A stretch of DNA of 18,880 nucleotides from an uncultured Collinsella sp. (GCA_902467875.1 CABQWP010000041.1:1-18880); one strand, 5' to 3'. Numbered from the stretch's first letter, positions 1 through 9,171 are shown. The notes: generated by a model from the sequence alone, not told the origin. Numbers and translations: made by a program.

Positions 1-852
1 GGCGGCTCCGGCGCATCCGATGCCGCCGACAAGGGTAGCGCCGCTGCTGCCGAGTCCGTCTCCGGCGAGGTGACCTACGACGGTGCCTCTTCGTTCCAGG
101 CTCTCGTCGAGGCCGCTGCCGAGAAGTTCATGGACGCCAACCCCGATGTCTCCGTCTCCGGCTCGGGTAACGGTTCGGGCAAGGGCCTGACCGCTGTCGC
201 CGCCGGCACCGTCACCATCGGCAACTCCGACGTCTTCGCCGAGACCAAGCTTGAGGCCGATCAAGTCAAGAACCTCGTCGACCACGAGGTCGCCGTCGTG
301 GGCATGGGCCCCGTCGTCTCCAAGAACGTCAAGGTCGACGACCTGTCCCTCGAGCAGCTCAAGGGTATCTTCTCCGGTCAGATTACCAACTGGAAGGAGG
401 TCGGCGGCGACGACGCTGCCATCGTCGTGCTCAACCGCAAGGCCGGCTCCGGTACCCGCGCCACCTTCGAGGCCGCCGTCTTTGGCGACGAGACCGTCGA
501 CTTTAAGGGCGACGCCGAGCTCGACAAGTCCGGCGACGTCCAGACTCAGATGAGCAGCACCGACAACGCCATCTCCTACCTCGATTTCTCGCACTTTGAT
601 GACTCCAAGTTCAACGCCATCAAGGTCGAGGGCGTCGAGCCCAAGAGCAAGAATGTCACCGACGACTCCTTCAAGATCTGGGCTACCGAGCACATGTACT
701 GCGCTAAGGATGCCGACGAGGCCACCAAGGCCTTCCTGGAGTTCATGCTTTCCGATGACGTCCAGGGCAAGCTCGTCGAGGAGCAGGGCTTTATCCCCGT
801 CTCTGCCATGAAGGTCGTCAAGGACGCCAGCGGCAAGGTCTCCGCTAAATAA
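1..852 (+). CDS. pstS: Phosphate ABC transporter substrate-binding protein PstS, 5'-truncated by the window
   Basis: The protein captures inorganic phosphate outside the membrane and delivers it to PstCA. The reading frame is open from base 1, so the true start, signal peptide and lipobox lie upstream. The first ~22 visible residues are a Gly/Ala/Ser/Asp-rich linker, as in lipoproteins tethered to the membrane. The rest is a PBP-like fold: the early ASSF segment, a Ser/Gly-rich stretch around visible residues 53-63, and the diagnostic GSGTR phosphate-binding loop at bases 445-459. It ends in TAA, with pstC starting 24 bases on behind a GGAAAGG site. The order pstS-C-A-B is the classical operon. 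No phoU or phoB/phoR is visible downstream. The family assignment is secure; only the N-terminus is unknown. Confidence 0.95.
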   Translation, partial: GGSGASDAADKGSAAAAESVSGEVTYDGASSFQALVEAAAEKFMDANPDVSVSGSGNGSGKGLTAVAAGTVTIGNSDVFAETKLEADQVKNLVDHEVAVVGMGPVVSKNVKVDDLSLEQLKGIFSGQITNWKEVGGDDAAIVVLNRKAGSGTRATFEAAVFGDETVDFKGDAELDKSGDVQTQMSSTDNAISYLDFSHFDDSKFNAIKVEGVEPKSKNVTDDSFKIWATEHMYCAKDADEATKAFLEFMLSDDVQGKLVEEQGFIPVSAMKVVKDASGKVSAK

Positions 853-876
853 GTAATCGCCCCGGAAAGGTTTGCA

Positions 877-1785
877 ATGGCAAAACAGCTGCCAAAGCGC
901 GACCTTGAGAACGTGGGCCTGGGCGTCACGGGCGCGTGCGTTGCGCTCGTGACGCTTGTCGTTGCCGCGCTCATCTTTATGGTCGCCCAAAAGGGCCTCT
1001 CGGCTTTTGTCAAAGACGGCGTCTCGGTCGTCGAGTTTTTCACCGGCACCAAGTGGGACCTGGCCAACACGGCCAAAAACGGCCTGCCCTACACCGGCGC
1101 CCTGCCCCTGATCGTCACCTCGTTTGCGGTCATGGCGCTCTCCACGCTTATCGCGCTGCCCATCGCTATCGGCTCTGCCATCTTTGCGGTTGAGATCCAG
1201 CCTAAGTTTGGTTCCAAGGTCTTTCAGCCGCTTATTGAGCTTTTGACTGGTATTCCTTCGGTCGTCTTTGGTCTGATCGGTTTTCACGTGGTCGTCGGCC
1301 TTATGAAGAGCGTTTTCCACGTAAGCACGGGCTTGGGCATCTTGCCCGGCGCCATCGTGCTGGCCGTCATGATCCTGCCGACGATGACCACGCTTTCGGT
1401 CGATGGCCTGCGCGCCGTGCCCGACAGCTACCGCCAGGGCTCGCTCGCGCTGGGCTACACCCGCTGGCAGACCATCTGGCACGTGGTGCTCAAGTCCGCC
1501 ATGCCGTCGCTCATGACTGCGGTCATTCTGGGTATGACCCGCGCCTTTGGCGAGACGCTCGCCGTGCGTATGGTTATCGGCGGCATCGAGGCCATGCCGA
1601 CGTCGCTGCTGTCGCCGGCCTCGACCATCACCACCACGCTCACCACGTCCATGGCGGTCTATGCCGAGGGCTCGGCCCAGGACGATGTTCTGTGGGCGCT
1701 CGGCCTGCTGCTGATGGGCATGAGCCTCATCTTCATCCTGATCATCCACCTTATCGGCCGCAAGGGGGCGAAGGCTCGTGGCTAG
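877..1785 (+). CDS. pstC: Phosphate ABC transporter permease PstC
   Basis: This is one of the two membrane subunits forming the phosphate channel. The protein has 302 residues and about six hydrophobic segments: one near residues 15-38, then the BPD_transp_1 core from about residue 75 to the end. The EAA-type coupling loop that contacts PstB is visible as 'AVPDSYRQGSLALGYTRW', followed by the Pst-typical 'TRAFGETLAV'. The start ATG has a GGAAAGG ribosome site 6-12 bases upstream. Its 3' end overlaps the GTG start of pstA by 8 bases, implying translational coupling. PstC and PstA are homologous; the call as PstC rests on gene order and on the ETLAV segment. Confidence 0.93.
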   Translation: MAKQLPKRDLENVGLGVTGACVALVTLVVAALIFMVAQKGLSAFVKDGVSVVEFFTGTKWDLANTAKNGLPYTGALPLIVTSFAVMALSTLIALPIAIGSAIFAVEIQPKFGSKVFQPLIELLTGIPSVVFGLIGFHVVVGLMKSVFHVSTGLGILPGAIVLAVMILPTMTTLSVDGLRAVPDSYRQGSLALGYTRWQTIWHVVLKSAMPSLMTAVILGMTRAFGETLAVRMVIGGIEAMPTSLLSPASTITTTLTTSMAVYAEGSAQDDVLWALGLLLMGMSLIFILIIHLIGRKGAKARG

Positions 1786-2700
1786 CACGCGCATCCATAT
1801 CGACGAGGCGAGACTCGGGCCTGTCCAAAAGCAGGACCGCATCGCCACGGGCGTGCTGACGGCGATCGTCGCCATCGTCATGCTCATCGTCATCTCCATG
1901 GTGGCCTATATCCTGTTCGAGGGCGTCTCGACGCTGTTCCAGCCGGGTTTCCTCACGCAGCCGTCGCGCGCCAACGGTACCCAGGGTGGCGTGCTCTACC
2001 AGCTGTTCGACTCGTTCTACCTGCTGCTGATCACTCTGGTCATCTCGGTGCCCATCAGTCTGGGCGGAGCGGTCTTCCTGGTTGAGTACGCGCCGAACGG
2101 CCCCATCCGCGACATTGCCTCCACCGCCATCGAGACGCTGTCCTCGCTGCCTTCCATCGTCGTCGGCATGTTCGGCTTTCTGGTGTTCTCGGTGCAGCTG
2201 GGCTGGAAGTACTCCATTATCTCCGGCGCCGTCGCGCTCACCATGTTCAATATCCCCATCCTGGTGCGCGTGATTCAGCAGGCGCTCGAGGACGTGCCGC
2301 AGGCCCAGCGCGATGCGTGCCTGGCCATGGGCCTCACCCGTTGGGAGGCCACGCTGCACATCCTGATTCCCGAGGCCATGCCCGCCATCGTGACCGGCAT
2401 CGTGCTTTCGGCCGGCCGTGTGTTTGGCGAGGCCGCAGCACTGCTCTTTACCTCGGGTATGAGCTCGCCGGTTCGCCTGAACTTCTTGAGCTTTAACCTG
2501 TCGAGCCCCACCTGTGCCTGGAACGTGTTCCGCCCTGGCGAGTCGCTCGCCGTGCATATCTACAAGATCTATGGCGAGGGCAGCCCCGAGGCCCAGCAGA
2601 TCGTTTGGGGTACCGCAGCGCTGCTGATGATTTGCGTGCTGCTGTTTAACGTAATCGCCCGCATTGTGGGCAAGCAACTGGCAAGGAAGATGACGGCCGA

Positions 2701-2704
<4 letters not shown>
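1778..2704 (+). CDS. pstA: Phosphate ABC transporter permease PstA
   Basis: This is the second channel-forming subunit (308 residues, about six membrane segments). The N-terminal ~22 residues are hydrophilic and cytoplasmic, followed by a strong membrane helix 'LTAIVAIVMLIVISMVAYIL'. The EAA loop reads 'EDVPQAQRDACLAMGLTRW', followed by 'GRVFGEAAALLFT', typical of PstA. It starts at GTG inside the end of pstC, preceded by the purine-rich AAGGGGGCGAAGG. It ends in an ATGA overlap with pstB. No internal defect is visible. Confidence 0.93.
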
Positions 2705-3573
<869 letters not shown>

Positions 3574-3629
3574 TCCGGGACATGCTTGAGGCCCGCGGCG
3601 GCCACGGTTGCCACGGGACTGATTGGAGA

Positions 3630-3666
3630 GGCGGGTCATCTCTTGCGGGAGATGGCCCGCCTTTTT
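3630..3666 (+). terminator. Rho-independent terminator of the pst operon
   Basis: A 13-base-pair stem (left arm 3630-3642, right arm 3649-3661) contains one G-U wobble and a 6-base loop, and is followed directly by TTTTT. It lies 57 bases after the pstB stop and before the ABC-F gene, so it separates the two transcription units. Confidence 0.9.
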
Positions 3667-3695
3667 GTGTCGTGTGCGCCCCGCCTTTTCGCTGC

Positions 3696-3701
3696 TATCA
3701 T
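3696..3701 (+). promoter_or_regulatory. Possible -10 element of the ABC-F gene
   Basis: TATCAT lies about 35 bases before the ATG at 3737 and after the pst terminator, where a new promoter is needed. No convincing -35 hexamer is seen at the usual distance, so this is tentative. Confidence 0.3.
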
Positions 3702-3736
3702 GGACAACGTTGAATTTCTACGAAGGAGCAGGGCAT

Positions 3737-5596
3737 ATGGCGATTCTTTTGGGGTGCGATTCCGTCAGCCTAGAGTTTCCCACCAAGCATATTTTCGATA
3801 GCGTTACGCTCGGCGTGGGCGAGGGCGACCGCATTGGTATTGTCGGTAAAAACGGCGACGGTAAGTCGACGCTGCTGAGCGTGCTCGCCGGCACGTTGGA
3901 GCCCGACGACGGCCGCGTGACGCACCGTCGCGGCACCACGATCGGTCTCCTCGGCCAAAAGGACCAGCTGGTCGATACCGACACCGTGCATCATGCCGTT
4001 GTGGGTGACGTCCCCGAGTACGAGTGGGCGTCGAGCCCCCGCACGCGCCAGATTCTGGCCGGCCTTATTAGCGATGTGCCCTGGGAGGGCACGGTGGGCG
4101 AGCTTTCGGGCGGCCAGCGCCGTCGCGTGGACCTCGCGCGCCTGCTGATCGGCGACTACGACGTGCTCATGCTCGACGAGCCCACCAATCACCTGGACAT
4201 GCGCACCATCAACTGGCTCGCGCGTCACTTAAAGGCCCGCTGGCAGCGCGGCCAGGGCGCGATGCTCGTGGTCACGCACGACCGCTGGTTCTTGGACGAG
4301 GTCTGCACCAGTATGTGGGAGGTCCACGACGGCCAGGTCGATCCCTTCGAGGGCGGCTACTCCGCATATATCCTGCAGCGCGTGGAGCGCGACCGCATGG
4401 CCGCGGTTACCGAGGAGCGCCGTCGCAACATGGCGCGCAAGGAGCTCGCGTGGCTGAGCCGCGGCGCCCAGGCGCGTTCCACTAAGCCCAAGTTTCGCGT
4501 TGATGCCGCTCGCGAGCTGATTGCCGACGTGCCGCCCGTGCGTGACGAGCTGGAGCTCAAGCGCCTCGCCGTGAGCCGCCTAGGCAAGCAGGTTATCGAT
4601 GTGGTCGACGTGGACGCCGGCTATGCGGATGCCGATGGCGCGCCCAAGCAGGTACTCTCCGACGTGACCTGGCTCATTGGTGCGGGCGACCGCTATGGTC
4701 TTTTGGGCGAGAATGGCGCTGGCAAGTCGACGCTGCTTGATGTGATCCAGGGCAAAATTGCGCCCACGCGCGGCCGCGTGAAGATTGGCCAGACAGTGCG
4801 CTTTGGCGTGCTGTCGCAGCAGCTCGAGGAGCTCGAACCCTACATGGGCGACACGATCCGAGAGGTGCTCAGCAACTATAAGAAGTACTACGTCATCGAC
4901 GGCAAGGAGACTTCGCCCGAGAAGCTCTGCGAGCGTCTGGGCTTTACGACGCAGCAGCTCTGGAGTCGCATCGGCGATCTTTCGGGCGGCCAGCGCCGTC
5001 GCCTGTCGCTGCTACTGACAATCCTGGACGAGCCCAACGTGCTCATCCTGGACGAGCCCGGCAACGACCTGGATACCGACATGCTGGCGATTGTCGAGGA
5101 TCTGCTCGACGGCTGGCCCGGCACGCTGATCCTGGTGACGCACGACCGCTTTTTGATGGAGCGCGTGACCGACCAGCAGTGGGCGCTGCTCGACGGCCAC
5201 CTGACGCATATGCCCGGTGGCGTGGACCAGTACCTGCGCCTGTGCAACGCCACCGCCGAGGGCGAGCCCGTGGGCGCGCCGAGCGCCAAGACCGGCACGT
5301 TTGACACCGGTGCCGCGGCAGCTGCGGCCGAAAAGCCCAAGTCGAGCGGTCAGCCCAACGGCCTGTCCAACGCCGAGCGCCAGAAGCTCCGCCGCGAGGT
5401 GAGTTCGCTCGAGCGCAAGATGGAGACGCAGCGCGCCCGCGTTGAGGAGGCCGAGGCAGCAATGGCCCAAGTCGATCCCACCAACTACACGGCGCTCGGC
5501 GAGCAGCAGGCAAAGATCGACGAGGCTCACGCCGCCATGGACGAGCTGGAGATGGCGTGGCTCGAGGCGAGCGAAAAGCTCGAGGGCGAGGAGTAG
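3737..5596 (+). CDS. ABC-F family ATPase, Uup-like (two ATP-binding domains, C-terminal coiled coil)
   Basis: ABC-F proteins are soluble twin ATPases that act on the ribosome or, for Uup, on branched DNA and ribosome assembly; they do not transport. The 619-residue protein has Walker A GKNGDGKST (37-45), LSGGQ (123-127), DEPTNHLD (147-154), then the Uup-type linker 'ELAWLSRGAQARSTKPKFR'. The second domain has GENGAGKST (324-332), LSGGQ (415-419) and DEPGNDLD (439-446). The C-terminus has an Ala/Lys/Pro-rich linker (~515-540) and a heptad-rich coiled coil (~545-615), as in Uup. The start at 3737 was chosen over upstream in-frame codons because it has AAGGAG at 3724-3729 and the ATPase domain begins at once. 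The Thr-to-Gly change in the second DEPxND motif is noted in the findings. Confidence 0.9.
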   Translation: MAILLGCDSVSLEFPTKHIFDSVTLGVGEGDRIGIVGKNGDGKSTLLSVLAGTLEPDDGRVTHRRGTTIGLLGQKDQLVDTDTVHHAVVGDVPEYEWASSPRTRQILAGLISDVPWEGTVGELSGGQRRRVDLARLLIGDYDVLMLDEPTNHLDMRTINWLARHLKARWQRGQGAMLVVTHDRWFLDEVCTSMWEVHDGQVDPFEGGYSAYILQRVERDRMAAVTEERRRNMARKELAWLSRGAQARSTKPKFRVDAARELIADVPPVRDELELKRLAVSRLGKQVIDVVDVDAGYADADGAPKQVLSDVTWLIGAGDRYGLLGENGAGKSTLLDVIQGKIAPTRGRVKIGQTVRFGVLSQQLEELEPYMGDTIREVLSNYKKYYVIDGKETSPEKLCERLGFTTQQLWSRIGDLSGGQRRRLSLLLTILDEPNVLILDEPGNDLDTDMLAIVEDLLDGWPGTLILVTHDRFLMERVTDQQWALLDGHLTHMPGGVDQYLRLCNATAEGEPVGAPSAKTGTFDTGAAAAAAEKPKSSGQPNGLSNAERQKLRREVSSLERKMETQRARVEEAEAAMAQVDPTNYTALGEQQAKIDEAHAAMDELEMAWLEASEKLEGEE

Positions 5597-5602
5597 ACGA
5601 GG

Positions 5603-6373
5603 ATGATCAAAGCCGCGTTTTTCGATATCGACGGCACGCTGCTGAGCTTTAAGACCCACCGGATTCCGGCGTCGGCGCAGCAGGTGCTCGACAGCTTTCA
5701 CGAGCAGGGGATCGCATGCGTGATCGCCACGGGTCGCCCGACCTACCAGATGCCGGACTGGCTGTTCGACCTGGGCTGGGATGCGTACATTACGCTCTCG
5801 GGTCAGCACTGTTTTGATGCCGAGGGGGTTTACCGCAGCTGTCCGATCGATCCGGACGACGTTGCGGTGATTGTGGACCAGGTGGCGCAGGGGCGCTATG
5901 ACTCGCTGTGCATGCAGGGCGAGAACTCGTTTGTGAACCGCCTGTCCGAGCGCGTGGTGACGGCTGGCAGCAACGCGGGAATCGTCTACCACGAGGAGCC
6001 GTTTGAGCATGCCTTTGACGCGCCGGTCTATCAGTTCTGTGCCTTTGTTGACCCAGTTGACGAGCACATCGTGACCGATGCCGTGTCGCATTCGCTCACC
6101 ACGCGCTGGTGCGACCTGTTCTGCGACATTATTCCGGCCAACGGCGGCAAGGACCTGGGTGTGGCGGCGACGCTGGAGCGCCTGGGCATCGACGCGAGTG
6201 AAGCGATTGCCTTTGGCGACGGCGAGAACGACCTGTCGATGTTCTCGGCCGTGGGCACAAGTGTGGCCATGGGCAACGCGCAGGATACCGTGAAGGCCGC
6301 GGCGACCTATGTGACGACTGCCGTGGACGACGACGGCATCTACAACGCCGCGAAGTACTTTGGACTGTTATAG
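5603..6373 (+). CDS. Cof-type HAD-superfamily hydrolase (phosphatase)
   Basis: This is a cytosolic Mg2+-dependent phosphatase of the HAD superfamily, Cof/IIB subfamily, whose members dephosphorylate sugar phosphates, FMN and similar metabolites. The 256-residue length is typical. Motif I FFDIDGT carries the nucleophile D8 and acid D10; motif II is T43 in IATGRP; motif III is K183 in NGGKDLG; motif IV GDGENDLS contains D206 and D210. The C2-type cap lies between residues ~85 and 180. The gene starts 6 bases after the ABC-F stop, with GAGGAG overlapping that stop, so the two are likely co-transcribed. The substrate cannot be told from sequence. Confidence 0.9.
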   Translation: MIKAAFFDIDGTLLSFKTHRIPASAQQVLDSFHEQGIACVIATGRPTYQMPDWLFDLGWDAYITLSGQHCFDAEGVYRSCPIDPDDVAVIVDQVAQGRYDSLCMQGENSFVNRLSERVVTAGSNAGIVYHEEPFEHAFDAPVYQFCAFVDPVDEHIVTDAVSHSLTTRWCDLFCDIIPANGGKDLGVAATLERLGIDASEAIAFGDGENDLSMFSAVGTSVAMGNAQDTVKAAATYVTTAVDDDGIYNAAKYFGLL

Positions 6374-6381
6374 CTGCGGCT

Positions 6382-6429
6382 CGGCACTTGGGGACGTTCC
6401 TTATCTGCCGGCACCTGGGGACACTCCTT
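6382..6429 (+). repeat. Two tandem 21-base intergenic repeats
   Basis: CGGCACTTGGGGACGTTCC(TT) at 6382-6402 and CGGCACCTGGGGACACTCC(TT) at 6409-6429 differ at three positions and have a 27-base period. Each carries the GGGGAC arm that can pair with the GTCCCC just downstream. They look like units of a dispersed intergenic repeat. Confidence 0.7.
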
Positions 6430-6450
6430 GCGGGGCGTCCCCATTTTGTT
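6417..6450 (+). terminator. Probable terminator after the HAD hydrolase gene
   Basis: GGGGAC (6417-6422) pairs with GTCCCC (6437-6442) across a 14-base loop and is followed by ATTTTGTTTT. The upstream repeat copy (GGGGACG at 6390-6396) could pair with the same right arm, CGTCCCC. The stem is short but GC-only at its base and sits 43 bases after the stop codon. Confidence 0.55.
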
Positions 6451-6481
6451 TTCGTCCCGCACGTTTTGTGAAACACGGCTA

Positions 6482-6527
6482 ACTTTTAGGCAAAGTAGTA
6501 AGACATGGGCAACTTTTGCGGTAAAGT
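6482..6527 (+). promoter_or_regulatory. Two dyads (candidate operators) upstream of the DtxR-family gene
   Basis: ACTTT-N5-AAAGT at 6482-6496 and ACTTT-N6-AAAGT at 6512-6527 are two copies of the same inverted repeat, 30 bases apart (about three helical turns). They lie 54-99 bases before the regulator's ATG. The position suits autoregulation by a dimeric metalloregulator. The motif is not the textbook DtxR or MntR box, so the link is inference. Confidence 0.45.
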
Positions 6528-6580
6528 AAGCTGTGAAAAGTATCCAAAGGCTAACTAGCAATCATCGCGAAAGGCGGCCC

Positions 6581-6970
6581 ATGGCCCTACGTGAATCCGG
6601 AGAAGACTATCTCGAATCGATCTACGTTCTGTCGGAACGTCAGGGCATCGTGCGCTCGATCGACGTTGCGGAGTACCTCGGCGTAACCAAGGCGAGCGTT
6701 TCCAAGGCCATGGCGACGCTGGAAAGCAACGGCTATGTCGAAATGGGCAAACGAGATGTTCATCTGACAGAGTGCGGTCTGGAGGTCGCGCGCCAAATGT
6801 GGGAGCGCCACTGCTTTTTCGTGGGGCTTTTGGAGGATGCAGGCGTATCGGCCGAGGTGGCGTCGCAAGAGGGCTGCCACATGGAGCACTGCCTGAGCGA
6901 GGAGAGCTTTGAGAAGCTAAGATCGATGCTGGGACGGGAAGATGTGGCGGGTCCAACAACGGAAGCCTAA
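6581..6970 (+). CDS. DtxR/MntR-family metal-dependent transcriptional regulator (short form)
   Basis: This is a metal-activated DNA-binding repressor. The 129-residue protein has a winged helix (residues ~5-72, recognition helix around 'TKASVSKAMATLESNGYV') and a metal-binding dimerisation domain, with no SH3-like third domain. It therefore has the MntR-type layout. The metal ligands read D9, E12, H77, C99, E102 and H103. These match B. subtilis MntR positions except Cys at 99, which corresponds to Cys102 of DtxR (CxxEH). The start at 6581 was chosen over 6533 because GAAAGG lies 7-12 bases upstream and the family begins at 'LRESGEDYLESIY'. The gene stands alone; the next gene is convergent. 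Whether it senses iron or manganese is not clear. Confidence 0.88.
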   Translation: MALRESGEDYLESIYVLSERQGIVRSIDVAEYLGVTKASVSKAMATLESNGYVEMGKRDVHLTECGLEVARQMWERHCFFVGLLEDAGVSAEVASQEGCHMEHCLSEESFEKLRSMLGREDVAGPTTEA

Positions 6971-6990
6971 CTGACCCACAGTGGCGCGGA

Positions 6991-7009
6991 GTTCACGCAA
7001 AGCGCGAAC
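6991..7009. repeat. Small hairpin in the DtxR-zntA convergent gap
   Basis: GTTCACGC (6991-6998) and GCGCGAAC (7002-7009) form an 8-base-pair stem with one G-T pair and an AAA loop, 20 bases after the regulator's stop. No T-run follows, so it is only a possible terminator. Confidence 0.35.
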
Positions 7010-7106
7010 CAGCGACCGGGACCAGCGGCCCTTTCGGCCAAGTCCATTTCAGCTAAGGAACCCCGCCAGCAAGCGATGCCCAAGAACCGCCAGCTGTGTC
7101 AATGCA

Positions 7107-7202
7107 GGCCGGGGCCGGGCTTACCGCCACCACACACCAGATCCGCGTGGAAAACACTCCGCAGCGCGAGGCCCGTCTTCAAAACCAAGCCCGGCCCCGG
7201 CC
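7107..7202. repeat. Perfect 16-base GC-rich inverted repeat with 64-base interior
   Basis: GGCCGGGGCCGGGCTT at 7107-7122 is the exact reverse complement of 7187-7202. The pair occupies the gap between two convergent genes (stop codons at 6970 and 7219). Within the 248-base gap no convincing gene is seen. The arms could close a long stem-loop that blocks read-through from either side. No T-tract is attached. Confidence 0.7.
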
Positions 7203-7218
7203 GGACAGCCCACGAACG

Positions 7219-9171
7219 CTACAGGTTCTTGACACCCATCGCGCGCATGGCGTTCAGGATGGCGATGATCGCCACGCCTACGTCGCCGAACACGGCAAGC
7301 CACATGTTGGCGATGCCGAGCGCCGCAAGCACCAGAATCAGCAACTTAATGCCCAGCGCAAAGATGATGTTCTGCCAAACAATCGACATGGTCTTGCGCG
7401 CCACGCGGATCGCGCGGGAGATGTTGGACGGCTTGTCATCCATGAGCACGACGTCCGCCGCCTCAATTGCGGCGTCCGAGCCCATAGCGCCCATGGCGAT
7501 GCCCACATCGGCGCGCGTGAGCACGGGTGCGTCGTTGATACCGTCGCCGACAAAGGCGAGCTTGCCCTTGCCGCTTTCGGCTGCCAGCAGCGCTTCAACA
7601 CGCTCGACCTTGTCGCCCGGCAGCAGCTGCGCGTGGAACTCGTCGAGCCCCAGCAGCTTGGCCACCGCAGCAGCCACTTCCTCGCGGTCGCCCGTGAGCA
7701 TGACGGTGCGCTTGACGCCGGCGGCGTGCAGGTCGCGGATCGTCTGCTCTGCATCGGCCTTTATGGTGTCGGCAATTACAATGTGGCCGGCATAGATGCC
7801 ATCGACTAGCACGTGGAGGATGGTGCCGACGACCTCGCAATCGGGCGCTTCGACTCCGGCCGCGGCGAGCATCTTTGCGTTGCCAACGACGACGTGCTTG
7901 CCGTCGATGGTTGCCGTCACGCCGTGGCCCGCGTCGTTGGCGGAGTTGCTAACGCGCTTGGGGTCGACCTCGCCCTGGTAGGCGACACGTACGGACTGCG
8001 CGATGGGGTGATCGGAGAACGACTCAGCAAGGGCTGCGACTTCGAGCAACGACTGCTCGGTATAGCCGGCCTCGGGGTGTACCGCGACCACCGAGAACGT
8101 GCCGTTGGTGAGGGTGCCCGTCTTGTCAAAGACGACGGTGTCCACGTCGGCGAGCGTCTCGAGGTAGTTAGAACCCTTGATGAGAACGCCCAGCTTGGAC
8201 GCGCCGCCGATGCCGCCAAAGAAGCTGAGCGGGACGCTGATCACGAGCGCGCACGGGCAGCTGACGACCAGGAAAGTCAGGCCGCGCAGGATCCAGTCGG
8301 ACCAGGCGCCGGTGACCAAGCCGCCGCCGAGCGCGAGTACCGCGGCAGCGCCGGTGACGGCGGGCGTGTAGATGCGGGCAAAGCGCGTGATGAAGTTCTC
8401 GGTGCGCGCCTTCTTTTCGCTGGCGTTTTCTACGAGCTCCAGGACGCGCGCGACGGTGGACTCGCCAAAGGGCTTGGTGGTGCGCACGTGGATGAGCCCC
8501 GTCATGTTGATGCAGCCGCTGATGATATCGTCTCCGGTTTTGGCCGGGCGGGGGACCGACTCACCGGTAAGGGCGGCGGTGTCGAGCTGGGTTTCGCCTT
8601 CGACGATGACGCCGTCGATGGGCACGCGCTCGCCGGGCTTGACCACAATCACGGTGCCGACGGCGATGTCATCGGGGAAGACCTGTTCGAGCGTGCCGTC
8701 GGGTTGCTCGACGTTGGCGTAGTCGGGTGCGATGTCCATCATGGCACTGATCGACTTGCGGCTCTTGCCCACGGCGTACGCCTGAAACAGCTCGCCGACC
8801 TGGTAGAACAGCATGACGGCGGCGCCTTCGGCCATGTGCGGGTCGGTATCGGGGAAGAGCACCATGGCAAACGCGCCGATGGTCGCGACTGCCATAAGGA
8901 AACTCTCGTCGAAGGCCTTGCCGCGGCGGATGTTATTGAATGCCTTTTGCAGCACGTCGTAGCCGGCAATCAAAAACGGTATGAGGAACAGCATAAAGCT
9001 GGCGTAGATGTCGCCCGGGGTACCGAATGCGGCGGTGAGGGTGCCGAACTCATCGAGGGCGTACACCACGGCAAAAATGCCCAGCGCTACCAGGATGCGG
9101 TTGCGCTTATGCTCGAGTGACTCTTTCTTCTTGCGCTTCTTCTTTTTCTTCTTGGGGTCGGCGGTGGCCAT
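7219..9171 (-). CDS. zntA: P1B-type heavy-metal ATPase (Zn/Cd/Pb exporter, ZntA/CadA-like) lacking an N-terminal HMA domain
   Basis: This ATP-driven exporter of zinc, cadmium or lead in the cytoplasmic membrane has 650 residues. Visible motifs: TGES (202-205), metal-site SCPCALV (CPC 305-307), phosphorylation DKTGT with D349, HP (388-389), GDGINDAP (542-549), K609 in the seventh membrane helix and D630 in 'FGDVG'. The last two are conserved in zinc-group P1B-2 ATPases. Usual family members begin with an HMA domain; here the N-terminus is a Lys-rich tract (10 basic residues from 7 to 16) leading straight to the first helix. The HMA domain is encoded by the preceding gene. The ATG at 9171 was chosen over an upstream in-frame start because GGGAGG precedes it by 9 bases. 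A SmtB-type dyad overlaps its upstream region. Confidence 0.93.
   Translation of the reverse strand: MATADPKKKKKKRKKKESLEHKRNRILVALGIFAVVYALDEFGTLTAAFGTPGDIYASFMLFLIPFLIAGYDVLQKAFNNIRRGKAFDESFLMAVATIGAFAMVLFPDTDPHMAEGAAVMLFYQVGELFQAYAVGKSRKSISAMMDIAPDYANVEQPDGTLEQVFPDDIAVGTVIVVKPGERVPIDGVIVEGETQLDTAALTGESVPRPAKTGDDIISGCINMTGLIHVRTTKPFGESTVARVLELVENASEKKARTENFITRFARIYTPAVTGAAAVLALGGGLVTGAWSDWILRGLTFLVVSCPCALVISVPLSFFGGIGGASKLGVLIKGSNYLETLADVDTVVFDKTGTLTNGTFSVVAVHPEAGYTEQSLLEVAALAESFSDHPIAQSVRVAYQGEVDPKRVSNSANDAGHGVTATIDGKHVVVGNAKMLAAAGVEAPDCEVVGTILHVLVDGIYAGHIVIADTIKADAEQTIRDLHAAGVKRTVMLTGDREEVAAAVAKLLGLDEFHAQLLPGDKVERVEALLAAESGKGKLAFVGDGINDAPVLTRADVGIAMGAMGSDAAIEAADVVLMDDKPSNISRAIRVARKTMSIVWQNIIFALGIKLLILVLAALGIANMWLAVFGDVGVAIIAILNAMRAMGVKNL

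Noticed and set aside
3623..3736. Upstream extension of the ABC-F frame to 3623
   Set aside because: It would translate the terminator hairpin and promoter; the ATG at 3737 has a proper ribosome site and starts the domain.
5012..6091. 359-codon minus-strand frame opposite the ABC-F end and HAD gene
   Set aside because: The sense strand carries two unmistakable families with full motifs, and the translation is Arg/His/Leu-rich shadow sequence.
7096..9120. Long plus-strand open frames (7096-7809 and 7813-9120) opposite the metal ATPase
   Set aside because: They are antisense shadows of a GC-rich gene: Arg/Gly/Asp-rich translations, no domains, no ribosome sites.
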